Notes: generated from the letters alone by a model not told the origin. Shown: positions 8,392 to 17,422, numbered from the stretch's first letter. The stretch: 64,000 nt of DNA from an uncultured Bacteroidales bacterium (GCA_900321005.1 ONUF01000001.1:120293-184292), one strand, 5' to 3'. A program made the numbers and translations.

Positions 8392-8844
8392 TTACTTCGT
8401 CTCTTTTTTACCCAATAAAAACTCCTCGATAATCTTCTCAATCTCATCCTTCGGGTAGAGTCCCTTGAGCAACATCGGTTTGCCCTCCACGGGGATGTAT
8501 AGCACCTGCGGAATGGAGTTGATACCGAACACGTACGCCAACTCGCGTTCGCGCTCCGTGTCGGCTTTGTAGAACACCACTTGGTCGCAGTATTTCTGGC
8601 TCAGCTCTTCCATGATCGGCGCCAGGCGTTTGCAGGGACCGCACCAGGTGGTATAGAAATCAATCACGCAGGGTTTGTCACCCTTGAATTTCCAATCTCT
8701 CTCGGTCTTGTAATCAAAGATCCTCGTTTTGAACTGCTCGGTGGTCAAGTACACGACATCTTCTGCCATCAGCGGCATCGCAAAAAGCATCCAGAGACCA
8801 ATCATCCACATGCGCTTAGCAGTGCTATTTTTCGTACAATACAT
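8392..8844 (-). CDS. exported thioredoxin-like protein
   Basis: The 150-residue protein has a hydrophobic N-terminal segment (WMIGLWMLFAMPLMA), then a thioredoxin fold with the redox motif WCGPC (67-71) and the cis-proline loop SIPQV. It probably works in the periplasm in disulfide or thiol exchange. The start at 8844 is preferred over an upstream in-frame ATG at 8961, because the promoter at 8869-8899 lies between the two and would leave an 18-nt leader. First gene of a likely operon with the antiporter, oxidoreductase and helicase genes. Confidence 0.85.
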   Translation of the reverse strand: MYCTKNSTAKRMWMIGLWMLFAMPLMAEDVVYLTTEQFKTRIFDYKTERDWKFKGDKPCVIDFYTTWCGPCKRLAPIMEELSQKYCDQVVFYKADTERERELAYVFGINSIPQVLYIPVEGKPMLLKGLYPKDEIEKIIEEFLLGKKETK

Positions 8845-8868
8845 ATTACGCCAAATTAAAATCGGGTA

Positions 8869-8899
8869 CAAAGGTAATACTTTTTTTGCACAAAACAAA
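8869..8899 (-). promoter_or_regulatory. promoter of the thioredoxin-like gene
   Basis: Minus strand TTTG (8896-8899), 19-nt spacer, TACCTTTG (8869-8876). It is back to back with the mdh promoter. Confidence 0.75.
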
Positions 8900-8926
8900 G
8901 AAAAAAATGCAATTATTCTTAAAAAA

Positions 8927-8958
8927 CTTGCATAAATCCAAAAAAAGTTGTACCTTTG
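8927..8958 (+). promoter_or_regulatory. promoter of mdh
   Basis: CTTG (8927-8930), 20-nt spacer starting CATAAATCCAA, TACCTTTG (8951-8958), about 70 nt before the mdh start. Confidence 0.78.
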
Positions 8959-9035
8959 CACGCTTTTTACTAAAAGATTTAGTAAATTAAGTCAAATAAC
9001 GCATAACGAACAATCATCTAAAATTCTATACAATT

Positions 9036-9977
9036 ATGTCTAAAGTTACAGTTGTAGGCGCAGGAAACGTAGGTGCTACGTGCGCCAATGTGTTGGCTGT
9101 CAATGAGGTAGCCAACGAGGTATGTCTTATCGACATCAAAGAGGGCTTTGCAGAGGGCAAGGCGATGGACATCATGCAAACGGCTCAGTTGATGGGTTTT
9201 GACACCATCGTAGAGGGTGTTACCAATGACTATAGCCGTACCGCCGGTTCGGACGTAGTGATCATCACTTCCGGTCTGCCCCGTAAACCGGGTATGACCC
9301 GTGAGGAGTTGATTGGCGTCAACGCCGGTATCGTGAAGTCTGTTTGCGACCAAGTGCTCAAATACAGCCCGAACGCTATTCTGGTGGTTGTTTCCAACCC
9401 GATGGACACGATGGCTTATCTGACGCTGCACGCACTCAAGTTGCCGCGCAACCGCGTGATCGGTATGGGTGGTGCGTTGGATAGCGCGCGTCTGAAATAC
9501 TTCCTCAGCCAGGCTTTGAAGTGCAACGCCAATGATGTGGACGGCTTCGTGATCGGTGGTCACGGCGACACGACGATGATTCCGTTGACGAGCTACACGA
9601 CTTACAAGGGTATCAACGTATCGGAGTTCCTGAGCCCCGAGGAGTTGGAGAATGTCGTTAAATCGACCATGGTCGGTGGTGCTACGCTGACCGGTCTGCT
9701 CGGTACGAGCGCATGGATGGCTCCGGGTGCTGCGGCTGCTTCGGTAGCTGAGGCGATCATCAAGGACCAGAAGAAGATGATTCCTTGCTCCGCTGCCCTC
9801 GAGGGTGAGTACGGCATGAAGGACATCACCATCGGTGTGCCCTGTATCATCGGTAAGAACGGTATTGAGAAGATTCTTGAGCTCAACATCAGCGAAGAAG
9901 AGCGCGCTAAACTGCATGAGTCCGAGGCTGCCGTTCGTAAGACTACTGCGATCCTCAAGGACCTCAATGTCCTGTAA
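9036..9977 (+). CDS. mdh: malate dehydrogenase
   Basis: This 313-residue cytosolic enzyme interconverts malate and oxaloacetate with NAD+. It has the Rossmann motif GAGNVGA (8-14), the NAD-selecting acidic residue in LIDIKEG, the substrate arginine in LPRKPGMTR, a second substrate arginine around PRNRVIGMGG, and the catalytic histidine in GGHGDTTMIP. It is of the LDH-like MDH class usual in Bacteroidota. The gene has its own promoter and may read through into the next gene across a heptamer array. Confidence 0.96.
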   Translation: MSKVTVVGAGNVGATCANVLAVNEVANEVCLIDIKEGFAEGKAMDIMQTAQLMGFDTIVEGVTNDYSRTAGSDVVIITSGLPRKPGMTREELIGVNAGIVKSVCDQVLKYSPNAILVVVSNPMDTMAYLTLHALKLPRNRVIGMGGALDSARLKYFLSQALKCNANDVDGFVIGGHGDTTMIPLTSYTTYKGINVSEFLSPEELENVVKSTMVGGATLTGLLGTSAWMAPGAAAASVAEAIIKDQKKMIPCSAALEGEYGMKDITIGVPCIIGKNGIEKILELNISEEERAKLHESEAAVRKTTAILKDLNVL

Positions 9978-10004
9978 AATCATACATCATAAATCATAAA
10001 TCAT
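9977..10004. repeat. heptamer array, 4 units
   Basis: AAATCAT, ACATCAT, AAATCAT, AAATCAT start right at the mdh stop codon and precede the serine palmitoyltransferase start. Confidence 0.88.
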
Positions 10005-10015
10005 CAATTGATTTT

Positions 10016-11200
10016 ATGGACCTTTTCGAAAAATGCGACCATTTTGAGACCCTCAAGTATGTTCGCAAATTAGGGATCTATCCTTATTTCCACGAGTTGG
10101 AGAGCCGTCAGGCGCCGATCGTGCAAATGGAGAACCACCGCGTGATCATGCTCGGTAGTAACAACTACCTGGGCTTCACGGAGAACGAAGCGGTTATCAA
10201 GGCCGGTCACGAAGCGCTGGATAAATACGGCACGGGTGTGAGCGGTAGCCGCTTCCTCAACGGTACGCTGGATCTGCACTTGCAACTCGAGCGCGAGATA
10301 GCTGCCTTCACGGGTTACGAGGAGGCGATGACCGTTTCGACGGGTTTCCAGACCAACCTCGCCATTATCTCTGCGATCGCCGGTAAGGATGACTATATCC
10401 TCAATGACCGAGAGAACCACGCGTCGATCTATGATGCATGCCGTTTGAGTTATGCGAAGGTGCTTCGCTACCGTCACTCGGACATGGAGGACCTCGAGCG
10501 TCAACTCAAGTCTATTCCGGAGAATGCCGGTAAACTGATCATCACGGACGGTGTGTTCTCCATGCGCGGCGACATCTGTAAGTTGCCGGAGATATGCAAG
10601 TTGGCCGAGAAATATGGTGCCCGCGTAATGGTGGACGATGCGCACGGTTTCGGTGTACTCGGCCCGGGCGGTCGCGGTACGGCGGCGCACTTCGGTCTGA
10701 CCGACAAAGTGGACATCACCATGCTCACCTTCTCCAAATCGCTCGCGTCCATCGGAGGATGTATGCTGACTTCTCACCGCGTAGCCGACTGGCTGCGTCA
10801 CGTGAGCCGTCCGTTCATCTTCTCCGCATCCATCACGCCCTGTTCGGCCGCTACGGCACTCGAGGCGCTGCATCAGCTCATCCTCGATCCGAAACGTCCC
10901 GAGCGCTTGATGAATATCGCGAAGTATTTCCAGAAACAACTCATCAAAGCCGGTGTGAAGATCATCGAGGCTCCGACGCCTATCGTGCCGATCTTCACCT
11001 ATAAGACACTCGACACCCTCTATTACGGCAAGAAACTGTTCGACGAGGGCGTGTATGTCAATCCGGTGATGGCGCCGGCGTGCGTAGAAGGCGAGTGCCT
11101 GCTGCGTACCACGCTCATGGCTACCCATACCGAACCGGTCATTGATGAGGCAGTGGAGATCATCGCTCGCGTGCTGCGCGAAGGTGCACCGGAGATGTAA
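10016..11200 (+). CDS. spt: serine palmitoyltransferase (alpha-oxoamine synthase family)
   Basis: The 394-residue PLP enzyme probably condenses L-serine with a fatty acyl-CoA, the first step of sphingolipid synthesis in Bacteroidales. Visible: YGTGVSGSRFLNG (71-83), H135 in the NHASIYD strand, the PLP-ring residues D207 and H210 in DDAHGFG, and the PLP-lysine K241 in TFSKSLASIGG. The stretch SRPFIFSASITP after the lysine is typical of serine palmitoyltransferases. Glycine C-acetyltransferase (Kbl) and BioF are homologous alternatives; no biotin or threonine genes are nearby. LD-carboxypeptidase starts 3 nt after its stop. Confidence 0.82.
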   Translation: MDLFEKCDHFETLKYVRKLGIYPYFHELESRQAPIVQMENHRVIMLGSNNYLGFTENEAVIKAGHEALDKYGTGVSGSRFLNGTLDLHLQLEREIAAFTGYEEAMTVSTGFQTNLAIISAIAGKDDYILNDRENHASIYDACRLSYAKVLRYRHSDMEDLERQLKSIPENAGKLIITDGVFSMRGDICKLPEICKLAEKYGARVMVDDAHGFGVLGPGGRGTAAHFGLTDKVDITMLTFSKSLASIGGCMLTSHRVADWLRHVSRPFIFSASITPCSAATALEALHQLILDPKRPERLMNIAKYFQKQLIKAGVKIIEAPTPIVPIFTYKTLDTLYYGKKLFDEGVYVNPVMAPACVEGECLLRTTLMATHTEPVIDEAVEIIARVLREGAPEM

Positions 11201-11203
11201 GGA

Positions 11204-12073
11204 ATGACCCATATCCGAATTATATCCCCTTCAGGTGTGATAGACCCCTCGTATATCGACGGGGCTATCAACCGCCTGCGCGCGTGGGGATATATAGTGA
11301 GCGAGGGCGCGCACGCGCGTGATACGTGGGGACGGTTTGCCGGAACAGATGACGATCGTCTGTCGGACCTCGTCATGGCGCTTCAAGACCCATCCGTCGA
11401 TGCCATCCTCTGCTCACGCGGCGGGTACGGACTCCAACGTATCATCGACCGTATACCTCCTGTCACCAAACCCGTCATCGGCTTCAGCGACATTACGGCG
11501 CTGCATCAGGCGGCGGGACTCGCCCGGCAGCCTTCGCTGCACGGCATCATGTGCAAGCATATCGCTACGCTGCCGGAAGAGAGCGAAGAGATTCAACTCT
11601 TTCGCCAAGCCCTCGCGGGCGAACCGCTCGAGTACCGCCTGCCGAACCATCCGCTCAACCGTTTCGGCGAAGCGTATGCACCTATCGTCGGCGGTAACCT
11701 CTCCGTCCTCTACGGCCTGCAAGGCACACCCTTCGGACTGTCCAAGTTCAGTTACCAGTTTCCTATTCTCTTAATCGAAGATATCGGCGAACGCCATTAT
11801 CATATCGACCGTATGATGCGCAACCTGCGGATGAGCGGGGTGTTGGCGCACCTGAGCGGACTTATCGTCGGACAATTCACCGACTGCGAAGACGATCCAC
11901 TCATGCAGCAGACGGTCTATGAGACAATAAAAGAGGCAGTCGCGGACTGCGACTACCCCGTTATCTTCGATGCGCCTTTCGGCCATGTGGCGCACAACCT
12001 GCCCTTATGGCAACATCGTCATGCGTCCATCTACTGCGGCGCGGATGGTGTCCTGCTCACGAACGGCCTCTAA
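11204..12073 (+). CDS. LD-carboxypeptidase (peptidase family S66)
   Basis: This 289-residue cytoplasmic enzyme probably removes the terminal D-alanine from tetrapeptides during murein recycling. It shows the RGGYG loop (72-76), the nucleophile-elbow serine in GFSDIT (93-98) followed by SLHG, the acidic residue in LIEDIGE and the histidine in FGHVAHNLPLWQH. It begins 3 nt after the serine palmitoyltransferase stop, suggesting coupling. Its last 69 nt overlap the minus-strand lipoprotein gene tail to tail. Confidence 0.88.
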   Translation: MTHIRIISPSGVIDPSYIDGAINRLRAWGYIVSEGAHARDTWGRFAGTDDDRLSDLVMALQDPSVDAILCSRGGYGLQRIIDRIPPVTKPVIGFSDITALHQAAGLARQPSLHGIMCKHIATLPEESEEIQLFRQALAGEPLEYRLPNHPLNRFGEAYAPIVGGNLSVLYGLQGTPFGLSKFSYQFPILLIEDIGERHYHIDRMMRNLRMSGVLAHLSGLIVGQFTDCEDDPLMQQTVYETIKEAVADCDYPVIFDAPFGHVAHNLPLWQHRHASIYCGADGVLLTNGL

Positions 12074-12742
12074 GTACAAATCCCGGATTTTTAATTCGCT
12101 GTTCCAGTATTCCACATAGCGCGTCAAGGCGTCCATGTGGTCTGTTCCGCCGGATAAGTAATCGCTGGTAGCTACGGTGTACAACGCTGCCGGATTAACC
12201 GGTTTGCCCGCCACTTGTACGTCCGCCAACTTCCCGTCAACGGTCTTCACGCGCATACCCGCCACACCCTGTCCGCCGTAGCGGGCGAAGGACTCGCACA
12301 GCGCGATGATGTCGCTGCCCTTGAGCGTCAGTACCACCAGCATATTGTCGAACGGCATGAGTTCGAACACGCTGCCTTTGGTGATCGGACCCGCCGGCCA
12401 CTCGCAACGCATACCGCCCATATTCACAATCGCGATATCAACGCGACCGTCATACACTTTCTTCGCCGCCTCCCAGAGGGCATCACTCGCCCAGTTGAGC
12501 ATCGGGCATTCGGGTTCGCGCACCCATAAGCGCTCGGGCGCAAAACCGATCTGCACATTCATCTCACGCTCCAAGGCTTCTTTCGCCGGAGCTAACTGCG
12601 CCAAGTAGTCGGTGTCCTGGATGGGATCCAGCGAAGCATCAATAGACAAGGCTTCCGTGGTGGCAGAAACGACATGTACAGTAGGGCGCTGACAAGCGCA
12701 TAAAACGAGTACTGCAAACAAAAAGAAGAAACTTTTTCGCAT
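12005..12742 (-). CDS. lipoprotein with 5'-nucleotidase C-terminal domain
   Basis: The 245-residue product starts with a lipoprotein signal ending LVLCACQRP, with Cys17 as the likely lipidated residue. The rest matches the substrate-binding C-terminal domain of UshA-type 5'-nucleotidases: VDIAIVNMGGMR, then FELMPFDNMLVVLTLKG and YTVATSDYLSGGTDHM. The metallophosphatase domain is absent and no separate gene for it lies next door, although in Bacteroidales such a half is often encoded adjacently. The start at 12742 fits the promoter at 12764-12795. Its 3' end overlaps the LD-carboxypeptidase gene. Confidence 0.8.
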   Translation of the reverse strand: MRKSFFFLFAVLVLCACQRPTVHVVSATTEALSIDASLDPIQDTDYLAQLAPAKEALEREMNVQIGFAPERLWVREPECPMLNWASDALWEAAKKVYDGRVDIAIVNMGGMRCEWPAGPITKGSVFELMPFDNMLVVLTLKGSDIIALCESFARYGGQGVAGMRVKTVDGKLADVQVAGKPVNPAALYTVATSDYLSGGTDHMDALTRYVEYWNSELKIRDLYLEAVREQDTIRAAVDGRMTMLP

Positions 12743-12763
12743 GGTATTTATCATTTTACGAGG

Positions 12764-12795
12764 CAAAGGTACGCTTTTTTTTTGATATATGCAAA
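12764..12795 (-). promoter_or_regulatory. promoter of the 5'-nucleotidase-like lipoprotein gene
   Basis: Minus strand TTTG (12792-12795), spacer CATATATCAAA plus A tract, TACCTTTG (12764-12771). It physically overlaps the opposite promoter at 12781-12811. Confidence 0.82.
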
Positions 12796-12811
12796 AAAAG
12801 TTGTAACTTTG
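12781..12811 (+). promoter_or_regulatory. promoter of the MATE exporter gene
   Basis: TTTG (12781-12784), 19-nt spacer starting ATATATGCAAA, TAACTTTG (12804-12811). Its -33 box lies in the spacer of the minus-strand promoter and the reverse, so the two cannot be occupied together. Confidence 0.8.
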
Positions 12812-12825
12812 TGCCAAATTTTAAA

Positions 12826-12848
12826 ATCACCAATCACCAATCACCAAT
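12826..12848. repeat. heptamer array, 3 units
   Basis: ATCACCA repeated three times exactly in the leader of the MATE gene, directly before its GTG start. Confidence 0.9.
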
Positions 12849-12853
12849 AAAAC

Positions 12854-14260
12854 GTGTACACGTTTTCTGCATATTGGCCCTACTACAAGCGCAATCTTAA
12901 GGTGGCGTTTCCTGTCATGCTGACCCAGTTCGGTGCGGCATTGGTGGGTTTGGCGGATTCGATCATGGTGGGTCATTACAGCACGGCGGACCTGGCGGCG
13001 GTCTCGTTCTCGAATGCTATCTTCTTCACCGTGATGGTCTTCTCTATGGGTGCAGTTATGGGTATCACGCCGTTGGTGGGACATGTGCACGGGCGTTTGG
13101 AGCGACTGCTCGCGGAGGGCACGACCGAAGAAGAGATCGCGCATAAGCATGAGCAGATCGCGTCGTTTCTCATCAACGGTCTGGTCTTCACCGGATTGGT
13201 GTGCATATTGTCCTTAGCCATCCTCGCGCCCTGTATCCCGTACCTCGATCAGTTCGGTCAGGAACCCGAGGTAGTCACGTGCGCGCGCCCGTACTATATA
13301 TTAATAGTGCTCTCCATCATCCCGTTTCTGCTATTCTGTTTCTCCAAGCAGTTCCTTGAGGGACTCGGTAATACCTTCGTGGCGATGATGATCACGGTGG
13401 GCTGTAACCTGCTCAATATCGGTCTGAACTGGGTACTCATCTACGGTCACTGGGGCTTCCAACCGATGGGTGCCGAGGGCGCAGGATGGGCGACGCTGAT
13501 CGCGCGAACCCTCATGCCGATATGTTTCTTTATCGCGATAGCATATAAGACCGAATGGCGCAGGTATTTGGTTATCGCCCGCCGATGGATGATCACGCGG
13601 CGCGAGGTGGAGCACCTGATCGCTACCGGTACGCCAATCGGTTTGCAGTCCTTTGCGGAAGCATTCCTTTTCACGGCTTCCTTCGTCATCATCGGCTGGA
13701 TCAGCAAAGAGGCATTGGCGGCGCATCATATCGCCAATCAGATGTGCGACCTGACGTTCATGCTCGCCCTCGGTATCGGTTCGGCGACGACTATCCGCGT
13801 CTCGCATCAGTTGGGCAAAGGTGACCTCCAGGCCGTGCGCATGGCGAGTCGTGCCTCTATTCATCTATGCCTGTTGATGAACACCATCGGTGCGGCTATC
13901 ATGATCTTCGGACGAAACTATATCCCGTATATCTTCACCGACGACCCCGAAGTTATTCCTATCGCTTCGACGCTCTTACTCATCGGCGGTCTGTTCCAAT
14001 ACGCGGACGGACTGCAGTGCATCGGTGCGGCGATGTTACGCGGCATACAAGACGTGCGCGTACCGATGCGTATTGCCCTCTTCTCGTATATCGGCATCGC
14101 GCTGCCGCTGGGACTGGCACTCACCTTCTATTTCGAACTCGGCGCCAAAGGAATGTGGCTGGCGTTTATCATCGCCCTCGCCATACCGGCGGTGCTTTTC
14201 CACATACGATTTAATAGACAACTAAAACGATTAAGATATGAACACCCAGAGAGTTTTTGA
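12854..14260 (+). CDS. MATE-family multidrug/Na+ antiporter (NorM-like)
   Basis: A 468-residue inner-membrane exporter with about 12 hydrophobic segments. The N-terminal signature is FPVMLTQFGAALVGLADSIMVGHYS (family feature LADxxMVG); the second half repeats it (GTPIGLQSFAEAFLFTASFVIIGWIS). The start is a GTG at 12854, right after a heptamer array; no better ATG precedes the first membrane helix. The last 23 nt overlap the pepD start. Substrates cannot be predicted. Confidence 0.9.
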   Translation: MYTFSAYWPYYKRNLKVAFPVMLTQFGAALVGLADSIMVGHYSTADLAAVSFSNAIFFTVMVFSMGAVMGITPLVGHVHGRLERLLAEGTTEEEIAHKHEQIASFLINGLVFTGLVCILSLAILAPCIPYLDQFGQEPEVVTCARPYYILIVLSIIPFLLFCFSKQFLEGLGNTFVAMMITVGCNLLNIGLNWVLIYGHWGFQPMGAEGAGWATLIARTLMPICFFIAIAYKTEWRRYLVIARRWMITRREVEHLIATGTPIGLQSFAEAFLFTASFVIIGWISKEALAAHHIANQMCDLTFMLALGIGSATTIRVSHQLGKGDLQAVRMASRASIHLCLLMNTIGAAIMIFGRNYIPYIFTDDPEVIPIASTLLLIGGLFQYADGLQCIGAAMLRGIQDVRVPMRIALFSYIGIALPLGLALTFYFELGAKGMWLAFIIALAIPAVLFHIRFNRQLKRLRYEHPESF

Positions 14261-15674
14261 CATCTTCGCGGAGATCTGTAAGGTTCCGCGCCCCTCTAAA
14301 CACGAGGAACAAATCAGTAAATGGCTGTGCGATTTCGCGGCTGCTCACGGTATCGAGTGTGTGGCCGACGAGGCCATGAACGTCATCATGCGCGTACCTC
14401 CTACGCCGGGCTACGAGGACCATGAAGGCGTCATTCTGCAAGCCCACATGGACATGGTCGCTGAGAAAGACGGACACGTGCAGCACGACTTCCTCAAAGA
14501 TCCTATCCAGACATGGATTGACGGCGAATGGCTGAAAGCAAAGGGTACCACCCTCGGCGCAGACGATGGTATAGGTATCAGTATGGCCCTTGCCGCTATC
14601 ACCGACCCGGACTTGCAACACCCCGCTATCGAGTGCCTCTTCACTGTCGATGAAGAGACAGGACTCACCGGCGCGATGAAGCTGCAAGACGGTATGCTGA
14701 AGTCCAAACGACTCATCAATCTCGACTCCGAAGACGACGGCCAGATCTTCATCGGTTGTGCCGGCGGTATCGACACCCTCGCGAAGATGCACTACGAGCA
14801 ATCACAAATCATCAATCATCAATCATCAATCGGAGTCCGCTTGTCGGTAAGCGGACTCACGGGCGGTCACTCGGGGGATGACATCAACAAAGGACGTGCG
14901 AACGCGAACCAGTTCATCGTGTGGTTCCTGGCGCGTATTTGGCCGCAGACGGAAGTGCAACTGGCGTCTATCAACGGCGGAAACCTTCGCAACGCGATCG
15001 CCCGCGAAGCGGAAGCTGTCATTGCTATCCCGATGGACTACAAAGAGCAGATTCGTATCGAGTGGAATCATTTCGTAGCCCAGATGGAAGGCGTCTTCGG
15101 AGAGGTAGAGAAGGATATGCGTCTGGAACTCGAGACCTGCGACCTGCCGGACTTCTTCATTCCTGCCGATAAAGCCTACCGACTCATCATGGCACTCTGC
15201 GAATGTCCGCACGGCATGATCGCTATGTCGAAAGAGATGCCGGGACTCGTGGAGACCAGTACCAACCTCGCGTCGATTAAGATGCGCGAGGGTTATATAG
15301 AGGTGAACACCTCGCAGCGTTCGTCCAAAGAACCCGCCAAGCATCACCTGAAGTGGGCGGTGGAGCAAGCGCTCTCGTTGGCTTGCGACGAGGTGACGCA
15401 CGGCGACGGTTATCCGGGTTGGGCACCGAACCCCAACTCGCCGCTGCTCGAAGTAGTGAAGAAAGCGTATGTGAACCTCTTTAAGGCAGAACCGAAAGTG
15501 CTGGCCATCCATGCCGGTCTGGAGTGCGGTCTGTTCCTCGAGAAATACCCGTACCTCGACATGATCTCCATTGGTCCGCAAATGGTCGGTGTCCACTCTC
15601 CGCAGGAGCGCCTCTCCATTCCTTCCACCGACCGCTGCTATAAATGGCTCTGCCAGACATTAAAATCACTATAA
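14238..15674 (+). CDS. pepD: cytosolic non-specific dipeptidase (aminoacyl-histidine dipeptidase)
   Basis: This 478-residue M20-family zinc peptidase hydrolyses dipeptides such as Xaa-His. Metal ligands and catalytic residues are visible: HMD in LQAHMDMVAEKD, D in GADDGIG, the general base pair EE in TVDEETGLTG, and a distal histidine near the C-terminus (MVGVHSPQERLS). Residues about 188-198 (SQIINHQSSIG) are encoded by a heptamer array. They sit between the catalytic half and the lid domain (VRLSVSGLTGGHSGDDI). The start overlaps the MATE gene by 23 nt. Confidence 0.94.
   Translation: MNTQRVFDIFAEICKVPRPSKHEEQISKWLCDFAAAHGIECVADEAMNVIMRVPPTPGYEDHEGVILQAHMDMVAEKDGHVQHDFLKDPIQTWIDGEWLKAKGTTLGADDGIGISMALAAITDPDLQHPAIECLFTVDEETGLTGAMKLQDGMLKSKRLINLDSEDDGQIFIGCAGGIDTLAKMHYEQSQIINHQSSIGVRLSVSGLTGGHSGDDINKGRANANQFIVWFLARIWPQTEVQLASINGGNLRNAIAREAEAVIAIPMDYKEQIRIEWNHFVAQMEGVFGEVEKDMRLELETCDLPDFFIPADKAYRLIMALCECPHGMIAMSKEMPGLVETSTNLASIKMREGYIEVNTSQRSSKEPAKHHLKWAVEQALSLACDEVTHGDGYPGWAPNPNSPLLEVVKKAYVNLFKAEPKVLAIHAGLECGLFLEKYPYLDMISIGPQMVGVHSPQERLSIPSTDRCYKWLCQTLKSL
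14801..14831. repeat. heptamer array inside pepD
   Basis: ATCACAA followed by three ATCATCA units and a partial unit, in frame, encoding SQIINHQSSI. Confidence 0.9.
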
Positions 15675-15680
15675 ATAGGG

Positions 15681-15712
15681 ATTGCGTATATCAAAAAATA
15701 GCAGTAATTTTG
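15681..15712 (+). promoter_or_regulatory. promoter of feoB
   Basis: ATTG (15681-15684), 20-nt spacer starting CGTATATCAAA, TAATTTTG (15705-15712), just after the pepD stop. Confidence 0.8.
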
Positions 15713-15730
15713 CAGCCGAATTAGAATTGA

Positions 15731-15758
15731 GTGCTGAATACTGAAAACTGAATGCTGA
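15731..15758. repeat. heptamer array carrying the feoB start codon
   Basis: GTGCTGA, ATACTGA, AAACTGA, ATGCTGA. The last unit is the ATG CTG A of feoB. Confidence 0.88.
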
Positions 15759-17422
15759 CCACTCATAAAATAGCCGTCATTGGTCTGCCGCAGAGCGGAA
15801 AGAGTTCGTTGACGAAGGCGCTGCAGGCCTTGGCCAAACCGCATGCCATTGAGTTTGTCGAGGTACATCACCCCGACGAACTGCACGGGCATACCTATGA
15901 TGTGGTGCTGCAGGTCGTGGACGCGACGCGCCTCGAGGAGTCGCTTCTCCTCACGCCGCATATCATCGACGAGCAGGAGAAGATCGTGCTGGCGATAGGT
16001 CGCTATGACTTGCTGCAAGCCACCGACCACTCGCTCGACATCCCCAAACTGGAGCAACTGATCGGCGTACCCACCTGCCGTGTGTCGGTTCGCTTGAACT
16101 ACGGTCTGCCGGAGTGTCTGGAGATCATCGAGCGCACGATCCACAAGCCCGCTTCGACGGCGCACCCGATTTATCACTTGCGCGACCAGGAGGATGAAGA
16201 CACCTATCGCGCGTACGTGCACGGTATCTTGACGGAGACGCTCACGCACGCGAAGGACGACAAACATCAGACGCGCCTCGAACGCATTGATAAAGTTCTC
16301 ACGAACCCCTGGCTCGGCTTCCCGATCATGATGGCGATTCTCTATTTCGTCTTCTGGTGCACCTTCACCCTCGGCGCGTATCCGCAGGAGTGGATAGAAG
16401 AGGGAATCGGGTTAATGAGTGAATGGCTGAGGGGACTGATGGATCCCAGCTGGTGGTCTTCCTTACTGATAGACGGTGTGTTGGCGGGCGTCGGCGCGGT
16501 GTTGGCATTCCTGCCGAACATCATCATCTTGTTTTTCTTTATCTCCCTTATGGAGGACTCGGGTTATATGGCCCGCGAGGCGTATATCATGGATGCCATC
16601 ATGCACCGGATCGGCCTGCACGGCCGCAGTTTCGTGCCGATGTTGATGGGGTTCGGCTGTAATGTGCCTGCTATCATGGCAGCGCGGGATATCCAGAATC
16701 CGAAGGACCGCGTGTTGACGATGCTCATGGTGCCGTTCATGTCGTGCTCGGCGCGCCTGCCGGTGTACATGCTCTTCGTGAGCGCCTTCTTTGCGGACCA
16801 CAAAGCGCTCGTGATGATCTCGCTCTACGCGATCGGCATATGCTTGTCGGTGCTCTTCGCATTGGTGATGAAGCGCACGAAATGGTTCAAGCAGGAGGAG
16901 GACGACACGGTCAACGAGTTGCCGGTCTTTAAACTGCCGAAGTTACACATCGCCGTAGCGCATATTTGGGAGAAAGTGGCGGATTATCTGCAGAAGATCT
17001 GCACGGTCATTCTCTGGGCATCCGTCATCATTTGGGCATTGGAATATTTCCCGACGCAAGACCTGAATGACTTAGAGCACTCCTATCTCGCATCGATCGG
17101 TCAGTTTGTCTCGCCGGCGCTCGCGCCCTTAGGTTTTGACTGGAAGATGTCTGTCTGCCTCATCACCGGTCTGCCGGCGAAGGAAGCGATCGTCTCCACG
17201 CTCGCGATTCTCTACGGCGGCGACATCTCTGCAGCAGGATTTACTCCCTTGACAGCCTTTACCTTCATGCTCTTCGTGCTGCTGTACTTCCCCTGCGTAG
17301 CCACCATTATGACGCTGCGCCGCGAGGCCGGAAGAGGCTGGGCATGGTTCACCGTATTCCACAGCCTGTTCTTGGCTTGGTTTATATCGTTTATCGTTTA
17401 TCAAATAGGAATGTTAGTATGA
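15752..17422 (+). CDS. feoB: FeoB-like Fe(II) transporter with eroded GTPase domain
   Basis: The 556-residue protein has the complete FeoB permease core (two Gate regions: GLHGRSFVPMLMGFGCNVPAI and, later, ITGLPAKEAIVSTLAILYG, with the conserved cysteines of GFGCNVP and FMSCSARLP), so ferrous iron uptake at the inner membrane is likely. The N-terminal G domain is short, about 130 residues. A P-loop (GLPQSGKSS, 11-19) and VVDAT survive. The switch I threonine and the G3 DxxG motif (normally DLPGTYSL) are missing, and G4 NxxD reads GRYD. GTP hydrolysis is therefore doubtful. The next gene overlaps its stop (ATGA). Confidence 0.87.
   Translation: MLTTHKIAVIGLPQSGKSSLTKALQALAKPHAIEFVEVHHPDELHGHTYDVVLQVVDATRLEESLLLTPHIIDEQEKIVLAIGRYDLLQATDHSLDIPKLEQLIGVPTCRVSVRLNYGLPECLEIIERTIHKPASTAHPIYHLRDQEDEDTYRAYVHGILTETLTHAKDDKHQTRLERIDKVLTNPWLGFPIMMAILYFVFWCTFTLGAYPQEWIEEGIGLMSEWLRGLMDPSWWSSLLIDGVLAGVGAVLAFLPNIIILFFFISLMEDSGYMAREAYIMDAIMHRIGLHGRSFVPMLMGFGCNVPAIMAARDIQNPKDRVLTMLMVPFMSCSARLPVYMLFVSAFFADHKALVMISLYAIGICLSVLFALVMKRTKWFKQEEDDTVNELPVFKLPKLHIAVAHIWEKVADYLQKICTVILWASVIIWALEYFPTQDLNDLEHSYLASIGQFVSPALAPLGFDWKMSVCLITGLPAKEAIVSTLAILYGGDISAAGFTPLTAFTFMLFVLLYFPCVATIMTLRREAGRGWAWFTVFHSLFLAWFISFIVYQIGMLV

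Noticed and set aside
8845-8961. A longer N-terminus for the thioredoxin-like protein
   Set aside because: It lies upstream of the promoter at 8869-8899 and would not be transcribed from it.
10016-11200. BioF or Kbl instead of serine palmitoyltransferase
   Set aside because: Homologous, but the SRPFIFSASITP stretch and lack of biotin or threonine genes nearby favour serine palmitoyltransferase; not fully excluded.
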